A stretch of DNA of 44,532 nt from Acetobacter tropicalis (lineage in GTDB: Bacteria > Pseudomonadota > Alphaproteobacteria > Acetobacterales > Acetobacteraceae): positions 1-44,532 of the forward strand of contig NZ_LHZQ01000197.1 of assembly GCF_001580915.1 (NCBI RefSeq), written 5' to 3'. The notes under the pieces were generated by a model. It did not search any database. It was not told the origin of the DNA and worked only from the letters and a program-made list of their open reading frames with translations. The position numbers and the translations under genes were made by a program. Of this stretch, positions 1-9,200 are shown piece after piece (the first letter of the stretch is position 1; each line of letters begins with the position of its first letter).

Positions 1-513
1 AAATGATCCAAAATTACTCCATCTGTGAGATTTCCGCGTTGACGGCAGCCAAAGCAATGACCCCTGCAAGCCGATCTCTACTTTTCTGGCAGAATGAAAC
101 TGCAGAGTTTTTGAGCTTTTTCTACATCTGAGGTTTCCGTCTGACAGGCGTCTATTCTGTCCAGATTGTCATCCATAAAGCGCCTGCTCTAACCACGAGT
201 TGTCATGTTTCAGGATTATCCACCGCTCTTATCTGGGCACCCATGTCAGCGGTTTTTTCTTCGACACCAAAAGATGCGGCTCCCGCTCCAACACCTGATG
301 GCAGAATGGAAACCACAACAGGGCGCAGGCAGAATCCCAACCCTTGTAAAGCAGTGGGTGGTCACTCACGCTACAGCCCAAGGCAATAAGAATGTGCACT
401 GATTGGCACCGTTGTTTTGATCTGTGGTCGCGCAAGTGCAGCTAGCGCTTGCGGATGAAGAACTGCTTTTAAAACCAGTTTGTATTGTAAGAGACTGGAC
501 GGATACCTGAGGA
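1..513. other. region without a convincing gene
   Basis: No reading frame here looks like a complete gene. The plus frame from 205 is interrupted by stops at about 400 and 418, and the minus frames are short and unlike known families. A minus-strand stretch ending at a TAA at 14-16 reads as about 35 codons with a protein-like tail (LAGVIALAAVNAEISQME), but an in-frame stop lies just upstream of it. It may be the worn remnant of a gene or mobile element. I recognise no transposase or terminal repeats. Confidence 0.4.
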
Positions 514-1083
514 TCAGGACGACACAGACCGGATAAAGCGCAAAACGCCATCCCCTACGTTCTGGTAGGCGTAGTTCTGGGCGCTACTATAGATGGTGAA
601 GTCATTGGTCGGCACAATCTGGCTTTCCGTGTCAAAATCCAGCCGCAATGTGCCTTGCAGCACAAAAATCATTTCATGCCAGCCTTCCGGGTCCGGATCA
701 GCCGTGTAGCGCTCGCCTACTTCCAGAGACCACAGCCAGAGCTGGGTATCATGCCGGGCAGGGGCAGCCCCCAGCAATGTGGCCTGACTCTGTGGTCCTA
801 CGCCACGCCACATCACTTCCTCCAGCCGCCGGATTTCACGCTCGGGGTTGCTGACCAGTTTCAGGAAGGACGTGTTCAGGGCTTCCGCCAGGCGGTCCAG
901 CGTGCCCAGGCTGATATTGGCGTTGCCGGTTTCCAGATTCACAATCATGCGGCGGCTGATGCCGGAAGCCACGGCTAAAGCTTCCTGACTTAAGCCAGCT
1001 TCTTTGCGTAGGCGGCGAAGATTGGTTCCCACATGGGCAAGAACATCAGAACGCGGGGCTTGATTGTGCATTATAGTGCCCAT
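514..1083 (-). CDS. XRE-family regulator with C-terminal cupin domain
   Basis: This is a predicted cytoplasmic DNA-binding regulator. Residues 17-70 form a helix-turn-helix of the XRE type (LRRLRKEAGLSQEALA, then SGISRRMIVNLETG). Residues about 110-185 form a small cupin barrel (GWHEMIFVLQGTLRLDF) that probably binds a small ligand. The length of 189 residues fits this two-domain family. The gene is divergent from an EamA-type exporter, and such regulators often control the adjacent transporter, so it is a likely local regulator. The start is uncertain: ATG at 1083 lies only 2 bp from the start of the neighbour, and ATG at 1071 is an alternative. The ligand cannot be told from sequence. Confidence 0.88.
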   Translation of the reverse strand: MGTIMHNQAPRSDVLAHVGTNLRRLRKEAGLSQEALAVASGISRRMIVNLETGNANISLGTLDRLAEALNTSFLKLVSNPEREIRRLEEVMWRGVGPQSQATLLGAAPARHDTQLWLWSLEVGERYTADPDPEGWHEMIFVLQGTLRLDFDTESQIVPTNDFTIYSSAQNYAYQNVGDGVLRFIRSVSS

Positions 1084-1085
1084 AT

Positions 1086-2036
1086 ATGCTGCAAACTATG
1101 AACCGGATTCATCCCACCTCTGTGTCGCCAGTCAAGATGCTCTCCCGTCAGGAGATGATTTTGATTGGCATTACCATGTTGTGGGGGGCAACGTTCCTCA
1201 TCATTCATAATACCATGCGCCATACCGGCCCGCTTTTTTTCGTAGGGGTAAGGTTCATAACGGCGGGTATCATGTCCGTGGTGCTGTTCCATAAATCGCT
1301 GGGCGGGTTCCGGCGGCATGAGGTCAAGGCCGGGGCCTGTATCGGGGTGGCGGTGTTTCTGGGCTACAGTCTGCAAACGCTGGGGTTGAAAACCATTCCC
1401 AGCAGCCAGTCTGCCTTTATTACGGCATTGTATGTGCCAATGGTTCCGTTTCTGCAATGGGCGGTCCTGCGCCGTAGGCCCCATGCCATGAGCTGGTTTG
1501 GCGTGGCCTGCGCCTTTGTGGGGCTTGTGCTGCTGACAGGCCCGAATGCCGCTACCGGCCTACAGTTCAGTGCCGGAGAAATCTCCACGCTGTTGTGTGC
1601 ATTGGCCATTGCCGTGGAAATTATTCTAATCAGCCGTTTTGCGCCGGGCGTGGATAGCCGCCGGGTGACCATGGTGCAGCTTCTGGTGGCGGGGATGCTG
1701 GCTTTTTGTGCCATGCCACTTGCGGGTGAGGCCGTGCCTGCCTTTTCCTGGGTTTGGGTAAGTGCTGCGGTCGGGCTGGGAGCCATGACAGCCATTATCC
1801 AGTTTGCCATGAACTGGGCGCAGAAAACCGTCTCCCCGACCAGAGCAACCGTGATCTATGCGGGTGAACCCGTATGGGCAGGGTTGGTAGGGCGCATGGC
1901 GGGAGAGGTTCTGCCAGCCTCTGCTCTTGTCGGGGCAGGGCTGATTGTGGCGGGCGTACTGGCCAGCGAACTGCGCTTGCCCCGTAATCGCAAAAGGACG
2001 GCTGCCTCATCAATCGAGATAAAACAAGCGCAGTAG
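1086..2036 (+). CDS. EamA/DMT-family membrane transporter
   Basis: This is an inner-membrane transporter of the drug/metabolite superfamily. It has about ten hydrophobic segments arranged as two EamA repeats. The first opens with IGITMLWGATFLIIHNTM and the second contains the segment around PTRATVIYAGEPVWAGLVG, a typical EamA signature. Members export or import amino acids, metabolites or drugs; the substrate here is unknown. The divergent XRE-cupin regulator suggests ligand-controlled expression. No strong ribosome binding site precedes ATG 1086, and ATG 1098 or 1137 could be the true start. The tail is short and basic. Confidence 0.88.
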   Translation: MLQTMNRIHPTSVSPVKMLSRQEMILIGITMLWGATFLIIHNTMRHTGPLFFVGVRFITAGIMSVVLFHKSLGGFRRHEVKAGACIGVAVFLGYSLQTLGLKTIPSSQSAFITALYVPMVPFLQWAVLRRRPHAMSWFGVACAFVGLVLLTGPNAATGLQFSAGEISTLLCALAIAVEIILISRFAPGVDSRRVTMVQLLVAGMLAFCAMPLAGEAVPAFSWVWVSAAVGLGAMTAIIQFAMNWAQKTVSPTRATVIYAGEPVWAGLVGRMAGEVLPASALVGAGLIVAGVLASELRLPRNRKRTAASSIEIKQAQ

Positions 2037-2061
2037 CGCAACCACCGGCCCGGCCAGAGCT

Positions 2062-3108
2062 TTACCCGCGCAGTACGTTGCGCGTGTAGCTTTTTGCCAG
2101 ATCAGCCGCACTTTCCGCTTCGGGCAAAAGGGAGATTAGCTGGAGTTCATCACAATACTGGGCCATCTGTTCGCGCAGGGCGTGGCCGGTCACGGGGCGG
2201 ATTGTTGGCTCACTGTTCAGCATGGCCAGCACGTTGTCTGGCGTCATGGTGGGGGTATCATCCGCAATCAGGGTGGCGGCCTCGCTCCGATGGGTGTTGG
2301 TCCACTTTGCAGCATCGCGCAGGGCGAGGGTGAGGGCGGTTGCGGCATCCGGGTCTTCTTCAAAAGCGCTGGCGCTCACGCCTAAAATCAGGTTGGTACG
2401 GTCCGCATAATGGCCGCTGTTACTGCTAACCAGTTCGGCAAACAGGCCATCGCTCTGGTTAAGGAGCTGCCATGCCAGCGGATCATGCGCTACAACGGCA
2501 TCCAGTTCCTTGCGTTGGGCAGCACCCAGAAGTTCTTCAGCAGGCAGGGTTTTCCAGTTCACGCCAGCCATGGCGTTAATGCCCTTGCGGCGCATCATGA
2601 TGGCAAAGAACAGTTTATCCGCGGCATTCAGGTCTGGCACGCCTACGGGGCGGTTAAGGAGATGATCCAGCCGGGTCACGCCAGAGCCGCGGCGCACCAG
2701 AAGGCGGAACACGCCGGGTTGAATGCCCAGCACAAGGCTGGCTTGCAGCCCCGCGTGCAGCCGGGGTAGCCATGTCAGCGCCGGGGCAACGGCATAGGCT
2801 GCCTTGCCATGTGCCAGCGCATCCAGCGCTTCAGAACCATCCAGAAAATCTCCGGCAGTTTCCAGTTCCAGACTGTAACGGGCAAAAAAGTCTTTCTGAT
2901 ACGCCACGGCCAGCACCGGGGCCGTGGTGGCGTGGGGCCATGCAATGGTGAGCTTTCTGTAACGGCCATCTGGCTGCTTGTGCGGAGGCCGGTGGGCGCG
3001 GTGGAGTTCATAACCACCCACACCGCCTGCCATGGCCAACCCCGCAAGGCTGGTAAACAGGATACGGCGGCGGAAAACCGGGCTGGAAGAAGGTCCGTTT
3101 GTGCTCAT
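2062..3108 (-). CDS. ABC transporter substrate-binding protein, NMT1/SsuA-like
   Basis: This is a predicted periplasmic solute-binding protein of the nitrate/sulfonate/taurine type. The N-terminus has a twin-arginine-like signal (FRRRILFTSLAGLAMAGG). It is followed by the family start RKLTIAWPHATTAPVLAVAYQ, a segment on how far the protein samples its ligand (GDFLDGSEALDALAHGKAAY) and a clear second lobe. The length of 348 residues is normal. AGGAAGGA lies just before the ATG and supports this start. No ATPase or permease gene lies next to it, so it is either served by a transporter encoded elsewhere or has another role. The ligand is unknown. Confidence 0.85.
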   Translation of the reverse strand: MSTNGPSSSPVFRRRILFTSLAGLAMAGGVGGYELHRAHRPPHKQPDGRYRKLTIAWPHATTAPVLAVAYQKDFFARYSLELETAGDFLDGSEALDALAHGKAAYAVAPALTWLPRLHAGLQASLVLGIQPGVFRLLVRRGSGVTRLDHLLNRPVGVPDLNAADKLFFAIMMRRKGINAMAGVNWKTLPAEELLGAAQRKELDAVVAHDPLAWQLLNQSDGLFAELVSSNSGHYADRTNLILGVSASAFEEDPDAATALTLALRDAAKWTNTHRSEAATLIADDTPTMTPDNVLAMLNSEPTIRPVTGHALREQMAQYCDELQLISLLPEAESAADLAKSYTRNVLRG

Positions 3109-3187
3109 GAAGTCCTTCCTACACCGTGTTTTTCCGGGTGTCGTCCTGCAAGGGAAACCGGAAATGAAAAAAAATGAAAAAAGGGGC

Positions 3188-3217
3188 TTTACGACCCGCC
3201 GGGAACCCGGTTATACG
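3188..3217 (+). promoter_or_regulatory. possible promoter of tRNA-Asn
   Basis: TTTACG at 3188-3193 and TATACG at 3212-3217 resemble -35 and -10 boxes with 18 bp between them. The expected start of transcription, about 3224, lies 6 bp before the mature tRNA, and the intervening bases are GC-rich as in stable-RNA promoters. The match is partial (4 of 6 in each box). Confidence 0.42.
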
Positions 3218-3229
3218 GTGCCTCGCTGA

Positions 3230-3305
3230 TCCCGAATAGCTCAGTTGGTAGAGCAAGCGACTGTTAATCGCTGGGTCGTAGGTTCGAGTCCTACTTCGGG
3301 AGCCA
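3230..3305 (+). tRNA. tRNA-Asn (anticodon GTT)
   Basis: The sequence folds as a full cloverleaf. The acceptor stem is TCCCGAA with TTCGGGA, the D arm GCTC/GAGC, the anticodon stem AGCGA/TCGCT and the T arm GTAGG/CCTAC with loop TTCGAGT. Discriminator G and an encoded CCA follow. The anticodon loop CTGTTAA gives GTT at 3263-3265, which reads Asn codons. No duplicate of the 3' end was seen nearby, so there is no sign of an integrated element. Confidence 0.98.
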
Positions 3306-3393
3306 GCCAGATTTTCCCCTGACAATTTAAACGCACGGCCTTGTCTTGCATAAAATTATGCTTGCATGTGTGCCGATAATGCCGCCGCATTTT

Positions 3394-3447
3394 GTTGCGG
3401 TTGCGGTTGCGGTTGCGGTTGCGGTTGCGGTTGCGGTTGCGGTTGCG
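3394..3447 (+). repeat. (GTTGCG)9 hexanucleotide tandem repeat
   Basis: Nine perfect head-to-tail copies of GTTGCG fill these 54 bases, between tRNA-Asn and the 3' end of ridA. The frames through it (Val-Ala, Leu-Arg) belong to no credible gene. Perfect copies suggest recent slippage. Confidence 0.97.
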
Positions 3448-3448
3448 T

Positions 3449-3480
3449 GGGGCGGAGGCAGCTTTCAGAAAAGCCGCCCC
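3449..3480. terminator. hairpin between ridA and the hexamer repeat
   Basis: GGGGCGG at 3449-3455 pairs with CCGCCCC at 3474-3480. A weak T-rich stretch (CTTTCTGTT) follows on plus and none on minus. It may help end transcripts from the tRNA side or from ridA. Confidence 0.35.
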
Positions 3481-3496
3481 CTTTCTGTTCTGCTGC

Positions 3497-3847
3497 TTAG
3501 TGCAGGGCGGCGATGCCTGTCAGTTCCACGCGCCATGCGGGGTTGGCCAGTTTGGCTTCCACAGTTGCGCGGGCCGGTTTGTTATTGCGGTCCAGCCACG
3601 CATCCCAGGCGCGGTTCATGGCGGCCATATCGCTCATGTCAGCCAGAAAGATCTGAACAGAAAGCAGGCGGCTTTTATCCGTGCCAGCCTTGGCCAGCAG
3701 GGCATCCACCTGCCGCAGAATATCGGCCATCTGGCCTTCGGCATCCAGAGAGGCATCCTCCGCTACCTGTCCGGCCAGATGCACAAGGCCGTTGTAAATA
3801 ACGGCACCCGTCAGGCGTTCTTCGGGCTCAAGGCGTGTAATGGTCAT
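3497..3847 (-). CDS. RidA/YjgF-family enamine/imine deaminase
   Basis: This is a small cytoplasmic protein of the RidA family, whose members hydrolyse reactive enamine/imine intermediates made by PLP enzymes. The 116 residues match the usual size. The C-terminal signature ARATVEAKLANPAWRVEL contains the conserved arginine of the active site. The start is set at ATG 3847 because the family begins near this point; an upstream extension in the same frame would run into the panC end. It lies 49 bp downstream of panC on the same strand and may be co-transcribed with it. It is one of several RidA subgroups, so the exact substrate is open. Confidence 0.9.
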   Translation of the reverse strand: MTITRLEPEERLTGAVIYNGLVHLAGQVAEDASLDAEGQMADILRQVDALLAKAGTDKSRLLSVQIFLADMSDMAAMNRAWDAWLDRNNKPARATVEAKLANPAWRVELTGIAALH

Positions 3848-3896
3848 GAATAAGGGCTTTCTTGGTGGGGTTGGGGGTGTCTGGAGCAGAATTGGC

Positions 3897-4736
3897 TCAG
3901 CACAGGGGCATGTTATCAATCAGCCGCACATCGCCAAGGCTTGCCGCCACAAACAGGCGGGCTGTGGGGTCTGATGGCTGGGTGAGCTGGAGGTTTTTTC
4001 CTGAGCGCAGTTCAAGGTAATGCACCGTGAACCCGGCTTCTTCCAGATCATGCCAGCATGTTTTCAGGCAGGTTTCCAAATTTTTTCCTGCCTTCAGTTC
4101 TGCAATACATGTTTGCAGGCTGGCGGGCAGGTGGGCGGCGCGGTCCCGCTGCGTATGGCTCAGCCTCCGGTTGCGGGAGGACAGGGCAAGCTGGTCTGCC
4201 TCACGCACGGTGGGTACCGGCAGAATGGAAACCGGCAGATCCAGATCCTGCACCAGGCGACGCACAATGCACAGTTGCTGGAAATCTTTTTCACCAAAAA
4301 CGGCGATATCTGCACGGGTTTGCATGAATAGCTTTGTTACAATTGTGGCCACGCCGTTAAAATGGCCGGGGCGATCATTCCCGCACAGCATGGCGTCGAG
4401 CCCGGAGACAATAACGCGGGTTGAAAAGCCGGGGGCGTAAATCTGTGTTTCATCCGGCGCGTACAGAATATCTACCCGTCCGGTTTTTTCCAGTAACGCG
4501 GCATCTGCTTCCAGCCCACGGGGGTAGAGGTGAAAATCATCCGGGTTGTTGAACTGGATAGGGTTAACAAAAATGGTCACAATACGTCGGGTGGCCTTGC
4601 CATCCAGCGCTGTAACCAAGGCAAGATGGCCTGCATGGAGAGAGCCCATGGTGGGAACTACGCCAATAGTCTCCCCCGCGCGCTGCCACTCCGTGACACT
4701 CTCAGCCAGTTCCTGCCTTGTTCTAACAAGCTTCAT
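3897..4736 (-). CDS. panC: pantothenate synthetase
   Basis: This enzyme joins pantoate and beta-alanine with ATP to make pantothenate, the precursor of coenzyme A. The 279 residues match the family. The nucleotidyltransferase motif is present (PTMGSLHAGH, with H34 and H37), along with FVNPIQF, the pantoate-binding stretch DRPGHFNGVATIV, GEKDFQQL and the KMSKS-like SSRN. The start at ATG 4736 is preceded by AGGA at good distance; an upstream ATG at 4790 would add an unlikely tail. ridA follows downstream. panB is not in this window. Confidence 0.96.
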   Translation of the reverse strand: MKLVRTRQELAESVTEWQRAGETIGVVPTMGSLHAGHLALVTALDGKATRRIVTIFVNPIQFNNPDDFHLYPRGLEADAALLEKTGRVDILYAPDETQIYAPGFSTRVIVSGLDAMLCGNDRPGHFNGVATIVTKLFMQTRADIAVFGEKDFQQLCIVRRLVQDLDLPVSILPVPTVREADQLALSSRNRRLSHTQRDRAAHLPASLQTCIAELKAGKNLETCLKTCWHDLEEAGFTVHYLELRSGKNLQLTQPSDPTARLFVAASLGDVRLIDNMPLC

Positions 4737-4824
4737 TGTGTGTCCTGATAAGCAAAAGAAAAGGGCCGCGACAAGGCTGGGTGGCGTCATCCCATACCCC
4801 GCGCTTGCCCGGAATGCTTTTATT

Positions 4825-5880
4825 TTACGGCTTTTTTGTAAAAGGTGCCAGAAGCAGGCGGTCCGCAGGGCTTAGCCGGGCGGCGGCAGTGTTGGCCTGA
4901 TGCCAGTAAGGATAAAGCAGGGGCGGTTTGCTGGCCTCATCCAGCCGTTTGATCTGATCTTCAGAAAGCGTGAGGCTGGCAGCTTTCAGGTTATCTGCAA
5001 GCTGTTCATCCGTGCGGGCACCGATAACCACGGATGTTATGGCTGGGCGATGCATGGTCCAGGCCAGTGCCACCTGCGCGGCGGAAACGCCCAGTTCTTC
5101 CCCCACAGCCACCAGCACTTCTACAATATCAAACAGCTTTTCCTTGTCATGCACCGGGGGTTCGCCCCAGTTTTCAAGCTGCCGCCCTTCTGGCATGGGC
5201 TTGTTACGCCGATATTTGCCCGAGAGAAGCCCCCCGGCTAGCGGGCTCCAGACCTGCACGCCAATGGATTTATCCACCGCTATGGGCAGCAGTTCATACT
5301 CTGCTTCACGTGCTTGCAGGGTGTAATGAATCTGCTGGGCCACCGGGGCGATCAGGCGGTTCTGCTCAGCAATGGAGAGCGCCTTCATCAGATGCCAGCC
5401 GGAGAAGTTTGAAACACCAGCGTAGCGGATCTTGCCTGCTTTTGTCAGCGTATCCAGCGCTTCCAGCGTTTCGTCCAGCGGGGTGATGCCATCCCACTCA
5501 TGCAGGTAGTAGAGATCAATGTGATCACGCCCCAGCCGTTTCAGGCTGGCTTCACAGGCGGCAATCAGATGATAGCGGGAAGAACCCTCTCCATTTGGTC
5601 CATCATCGGTGCGGAAGCGGGCCTTGGTGGTTACCAGCGCTTCCTTGGTGCGGCCCTTGAGCGCCTGCCCCAGAATGGTTTCTGATTCGCCCGAGGAATA
5701 GATGTCCGCCGTATCAAACATGTTGATCCCGGCATCCAGACATTGGTCAATCTGGCGGGAGGCACCTTTTACATCGGTGTTGCCGGTCTTGGCGAAGGCC
5801 CCTTTTCCGCCAAAGGTCATGGTTCCCAGTGTGAAGGCGGACACAAGCAGACCGGAACGGCCTAGCTGACGATATTGCAC
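4825..5880 (-). CDS. aldo/keto reductase
   Basis: This is a predicted NADPH-dependent oxidoreductase with a TIM-barrel fold. The catalytic tetrad is visible as Asp56 and Tyr61 (FDTADIY), Lys86 (TTKAR) and His127 (YYLHEWD), numbering from the start used here. The cofactor-binding C-terminal stretch SVVIGARTDEQLADNL is also clear. I chose GTG 5880 as the start because GGAG lies 9 bp upstream and the protein then begins QYRQLGRSGL, as the family does. An ATG at 5964 would add 28 unrelated residues. The substrate is unknown; it resembles the YajO/Tas-like group. It lies upstream of panC on the same strand, 88 bp apart. Confidence 0.9.
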   Translation of the reverse strand: MQYRQLGRSGLLVSAFTLGTMTFGGKGAFAKTGNTDVKGASRQIDQCLDAGINMFDTADIYSSGESETILGQALKGRTKEALVTTKARFRTDDGPNGEGSSRYHLIAACEASLKRLGRDHIDLYYLHEWDGITPLDETLEALDTLTKAGKIRYAGVSNFSGWHLMKALSIAEQNRLIAPVAQQIHYTLQAREAEYELLPIAVDKSIGVQVWSPLAGGLLSGKYRRNKPMPEGRQLENWGEPPVHDKEKLFDIVEVLVAVGEELGVSAAQVALAWTMHRPAITSVVIGARTDEQLADNLKAASLTLSEDQIKRLDEASKPPLLYPYWHQANTAAARLSPADRLLLAPFTKKP

Positions 5881-6238
5881 GTTTTTGTACTCCGTCACGT
5901 TTTTGTAAGCCCATACCCTTGGGGAGGGGGCGTGCCATGGCAAGGGCAGGGCAGCGTAACACACGGGTTTTTGAGCCTGATGAATGGCTGCTCCGCAGAG
6001 CTTGCAAGGGCGGAAGAAAGTGGGCTGACTCTGTTTTCTGTGGCTGCTGTGTCAGCCCGCACGGTCACGGAAGGCTATAGGAGGGCGATGCTGCGCCGGG
6101 AGGAGAAGCGCATGGGGAATGGCGCAGGTATCTCCCCTTCCGCATGGTTTCCGCGTCCATAAAAAAGAGGGCGCATGGGGTGCCAAATAGGGGCCTGCAA
6201 GAGGTGAGATTTCGGGCGGGCTGTGGTAGGATCAAAGG
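5881..6238. other. intergenic region between the reductase and dnaE
   Basis: No gene is supported. The region holds the start signals of the minus-strand reductase and of dnaE. It contains an inverted repeat, GGGCTGAC at 6022-6029 with GTCAGCCC at 6051-6058 (21-base loop), without a T-run. It could be part of the dnaE leader. Confidence 0.5.
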
Positions 6239-9200
6239 ATGTCTTACGCTGATTTTGTCCATCTCCGTGTTCATTCCGCTTACTCCCTCAGTCAGGGGGC
6301 CATTCGTGTGCCAGAACTGGCGGGGATGGCGAAAGACATGCAGATGCCCGCCGTGGCTATTACGGATTCGGGCAATCTGTTCGGGGCGTTGGAATTCTCA
6401 CAGTACTGCACCAAATCCGGCATACAGCCCATTATTGGCTGTCAGGTTGGTCTGCCATCCCGAAATGACAAACCCGGCAGCCCGGCGGAACCCATTGTGC
6501 TTCTGGCCCAGAACGAGGTGGGGCTGACCAACCTTCAGTTTCTCTCCTCCGAAGGGTTCAAGGAATCTGATCCGTCTGACCCGACTGTGCAGTTGGAGAC
6601 GCTGTTCGAGAAATCGGAAGGGCTGATGCTGTTTACCGGCGGCACACGCGGCCCGCTGTTCCAGATGCTGGCGGAAGGGCAGAAGGAAGAGGCCGAACGC
6701 TGGCTGGCGCAGATGCATGAAGCGTTTGATGATCGGCTGATTGTAGAACTGCACCGCCACAATCTTGCTATTGAAAAGGCCGTGGAGCCCGGCGTTCTGG
6801 CGCTGGCAAATCAGTTTGGCCTGCCGCTGGTGGCGACCAATGAATGTTTCTTTCCCAAGCCGGAAATGTATGAAGCCCATGATGCGCTGATCTGTATTGC
6901 GCAGGGCCGCACCATGGCCGAGCGTGACCGTTGGCGCGTGACGCCGGAACACTGGTTCAAGCCGCCTGCCGTCATGCGGGAACTGTTTGCTGATCTGCCG
7001 GATGCCTGTGACAACACGCTGGAAATTGCCCGCCGCTGCGCCGTGAAGGTGGAAACGCGCAAGCCGCTGCTGCCCATCTGCCCCAAGGTGCGTGAAGGGG
7101 CTACGGAAGATGAAACCCTGCGGGCCATGGCGTGGGAAGGGTTGGAAAAACGCCTTGCGGGCATGAATGTGGATGAGGAAACCCGCAAGAAATATAGCGA
7201 TCGTCTGGCATTTGAGCTGGATATCATCTCCAAGATGGGCTTCCCCGGTTACTTCATGATCGTTGCGGACTTCATTCAGTGGGGGAAGGCGCATGATATT
7301 CCGGTGGGGCCGGGGCGTGGGTCGGGTGCAGGTTCTCTGGCCGCATGGGCGTTGACCATCACGGATATTGATCCGCTGCCGTTCAATCTGCTGTTCGAAC
7401 GGTTTCTGAATCCGGAACGTGTGTCCATGCCTGACTTTGATATCGACTTCTGTCAGGACCGGCGAGACGAGGTGATAGCCTATGTGCGGCGTGAATACGG
7501 GGCAGACCGTGTGGCGCAGATCATCACGTTTGGAAAACTGCAGGCCCGTGCTGCGGTGCGTGACGTAGGGCGTGTGCTGGGGCTGCCATATGGCATGGTC
7601 AACCGTGTTGCGGAACTGATCCCCAACAACCCCGCCAAACCTGTTACCCTGAAGGAAGCCATAGCGGGCGAGCCCAAATTGCAGGAGATGCGTGAAAGCG
7701 ATGAATCGCTGCGCAGGCTTCTGGAAATTGGCCAGCAGATTGAAGGGCTTTTCCGCCACGCCAGTACACATGCCGCAGGGGTTGTGATTGGTGACCGCCC
7801 ACTGGTTGAACTGGTGCCACTCTACCGAGACCCGAAGAGTGACATGCTGGTCACCCAGTATAACATGAAGTTTGTTGAACAGGCCGGGCTGGTCAAGTTC
7901 GACTTTCTGGGCCTGACAACCCTGACCATTTTGCAAAGGGGCGTTGGTTTCCTCAAGAAAATGGGCATTGAGGTTGATCTCAGCCGCATTCCGCTGAATG
8001 ACCCTGCAACGTATGAAATGCTCAGCAAGGGTGACACCGCAGGCGTGTTCCAGTTTGAAGGCGCGGGTATGCGCGACGTTCTCAAACAGATGCGTCCCAC
8101 CCGGCTGGAAGATCTGATTGCCGCCGTGGCGCTGTATCGTCCGGGGCCGATGGCGAACATTCCCGATTACTGTCGCCGGAAACATGGGGAGGCGTGGGAG
8201 CCCCCGCATGAGGAAATCCGCGATATTCTTGAAGAGACCTACGGCATTATGGTCTATCAGGAACAGGTGATGCAGATTGCCCAGAAAATGGCGGGCTACA
8301 GCCTTGGCGGCGCTGACCTTCTGCGCCGTGCCATGGGTAAGAAGATCCGTGCGGAAATGGATACGCAGCGCGAGATCTTTACAGAAGGGGCCGTAAAACG
8401 CGGCATTGACCGTGACAAAGCCGTTGAGGTGTTTGACCTCATGGCGAAATTTGCTGACTACGGTTTTAACAAATCTCACGCGGCGGCATACGCGCTTGTT
8501 TCCTACCAAACGGCGTGGATGAAGGCTAACCATCCTGTTGCCTTCCTTGCGGGCTGTATGTCCCTTGCGCGGGAACGTACGGAAAAACTGGCGGCCCTGC
8601 GGCAGGAAGCCGAGCGTATGGGCATCAAGGTGTTGCCGCCGGATGTTAATAAATCGGAAGCCGATTTCTCGGTTGAGACATTGCCTGATGGTACCAACGG
8701 TATTCGCTACGCGCTGGCTGCCATCAAGAAGGTGGGGTTCAGCGCCATGGAAGCGCTTGTTGCCGCACGGGGCAACAAACCGTTCAAGGACATAACGGAT
8801 TTTGCTACACGGGTGGACCCGAAGCAGATCAACCGCATGCAGATGGAAAATCTGGCCAAAGCGGGGGCCTTTGAGTGTCTGGATAAAAACCGGGCCCGTG
8901 TGTACCGCTCTGCTGATACCATTTTGCGGCGGGCGCAAAGTCAGGCGCAGGAAGCGGCGTCCGGCCAGATTGGCCTGTTTGGCGGTGGTGGGGACGTGGA
9001 GCCCCTGCGCATGGTGGATGGTTCCGACTGGCCGGAGTTTGAACGGCTGGCCATGGAAGCAGAAGCCATTGGCTTTCACATGACAGCCCACCCGCTAGAC
9101 GCCTATGGCCCGGTTCTGCGCCGGTTGGGGGCAACAAAATCGTCAGCTCTTCTGTCTGCGGCGGAGGCTGGGGTAGGGCGTGTCAGCATTGCCGGATGTG

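Noticed and set aside
14..124. Remnant gene on minus ending LAGVIALAAVNAEISQME
   Set aside because: Only about 35 codons, stopped upstream in frame, with no family I can name.
3394..3447. CRISPR-like array
   Set aside because: This and the other repeats are short contiguous units without spacers; no cas genes are present.
3230..3480. tRNA-Asn as an integration site for an island
   Set aside because: No second copy of the tRNA 3' end, no integrase, and housekeeping genes follow.
3346..3801. Plus frame encoding Val-Ala repeats through the hexamer repeat
   Set aside because: Beyond the repeat it is antisense to ridA and reads as noise.
6398..9091. Open minus-strand frame of almost 900 codons opposite dnaE
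   Set aside because: It is the shadow of a long GC-rich gene with biased third positions; its sequence looks like no protein family.
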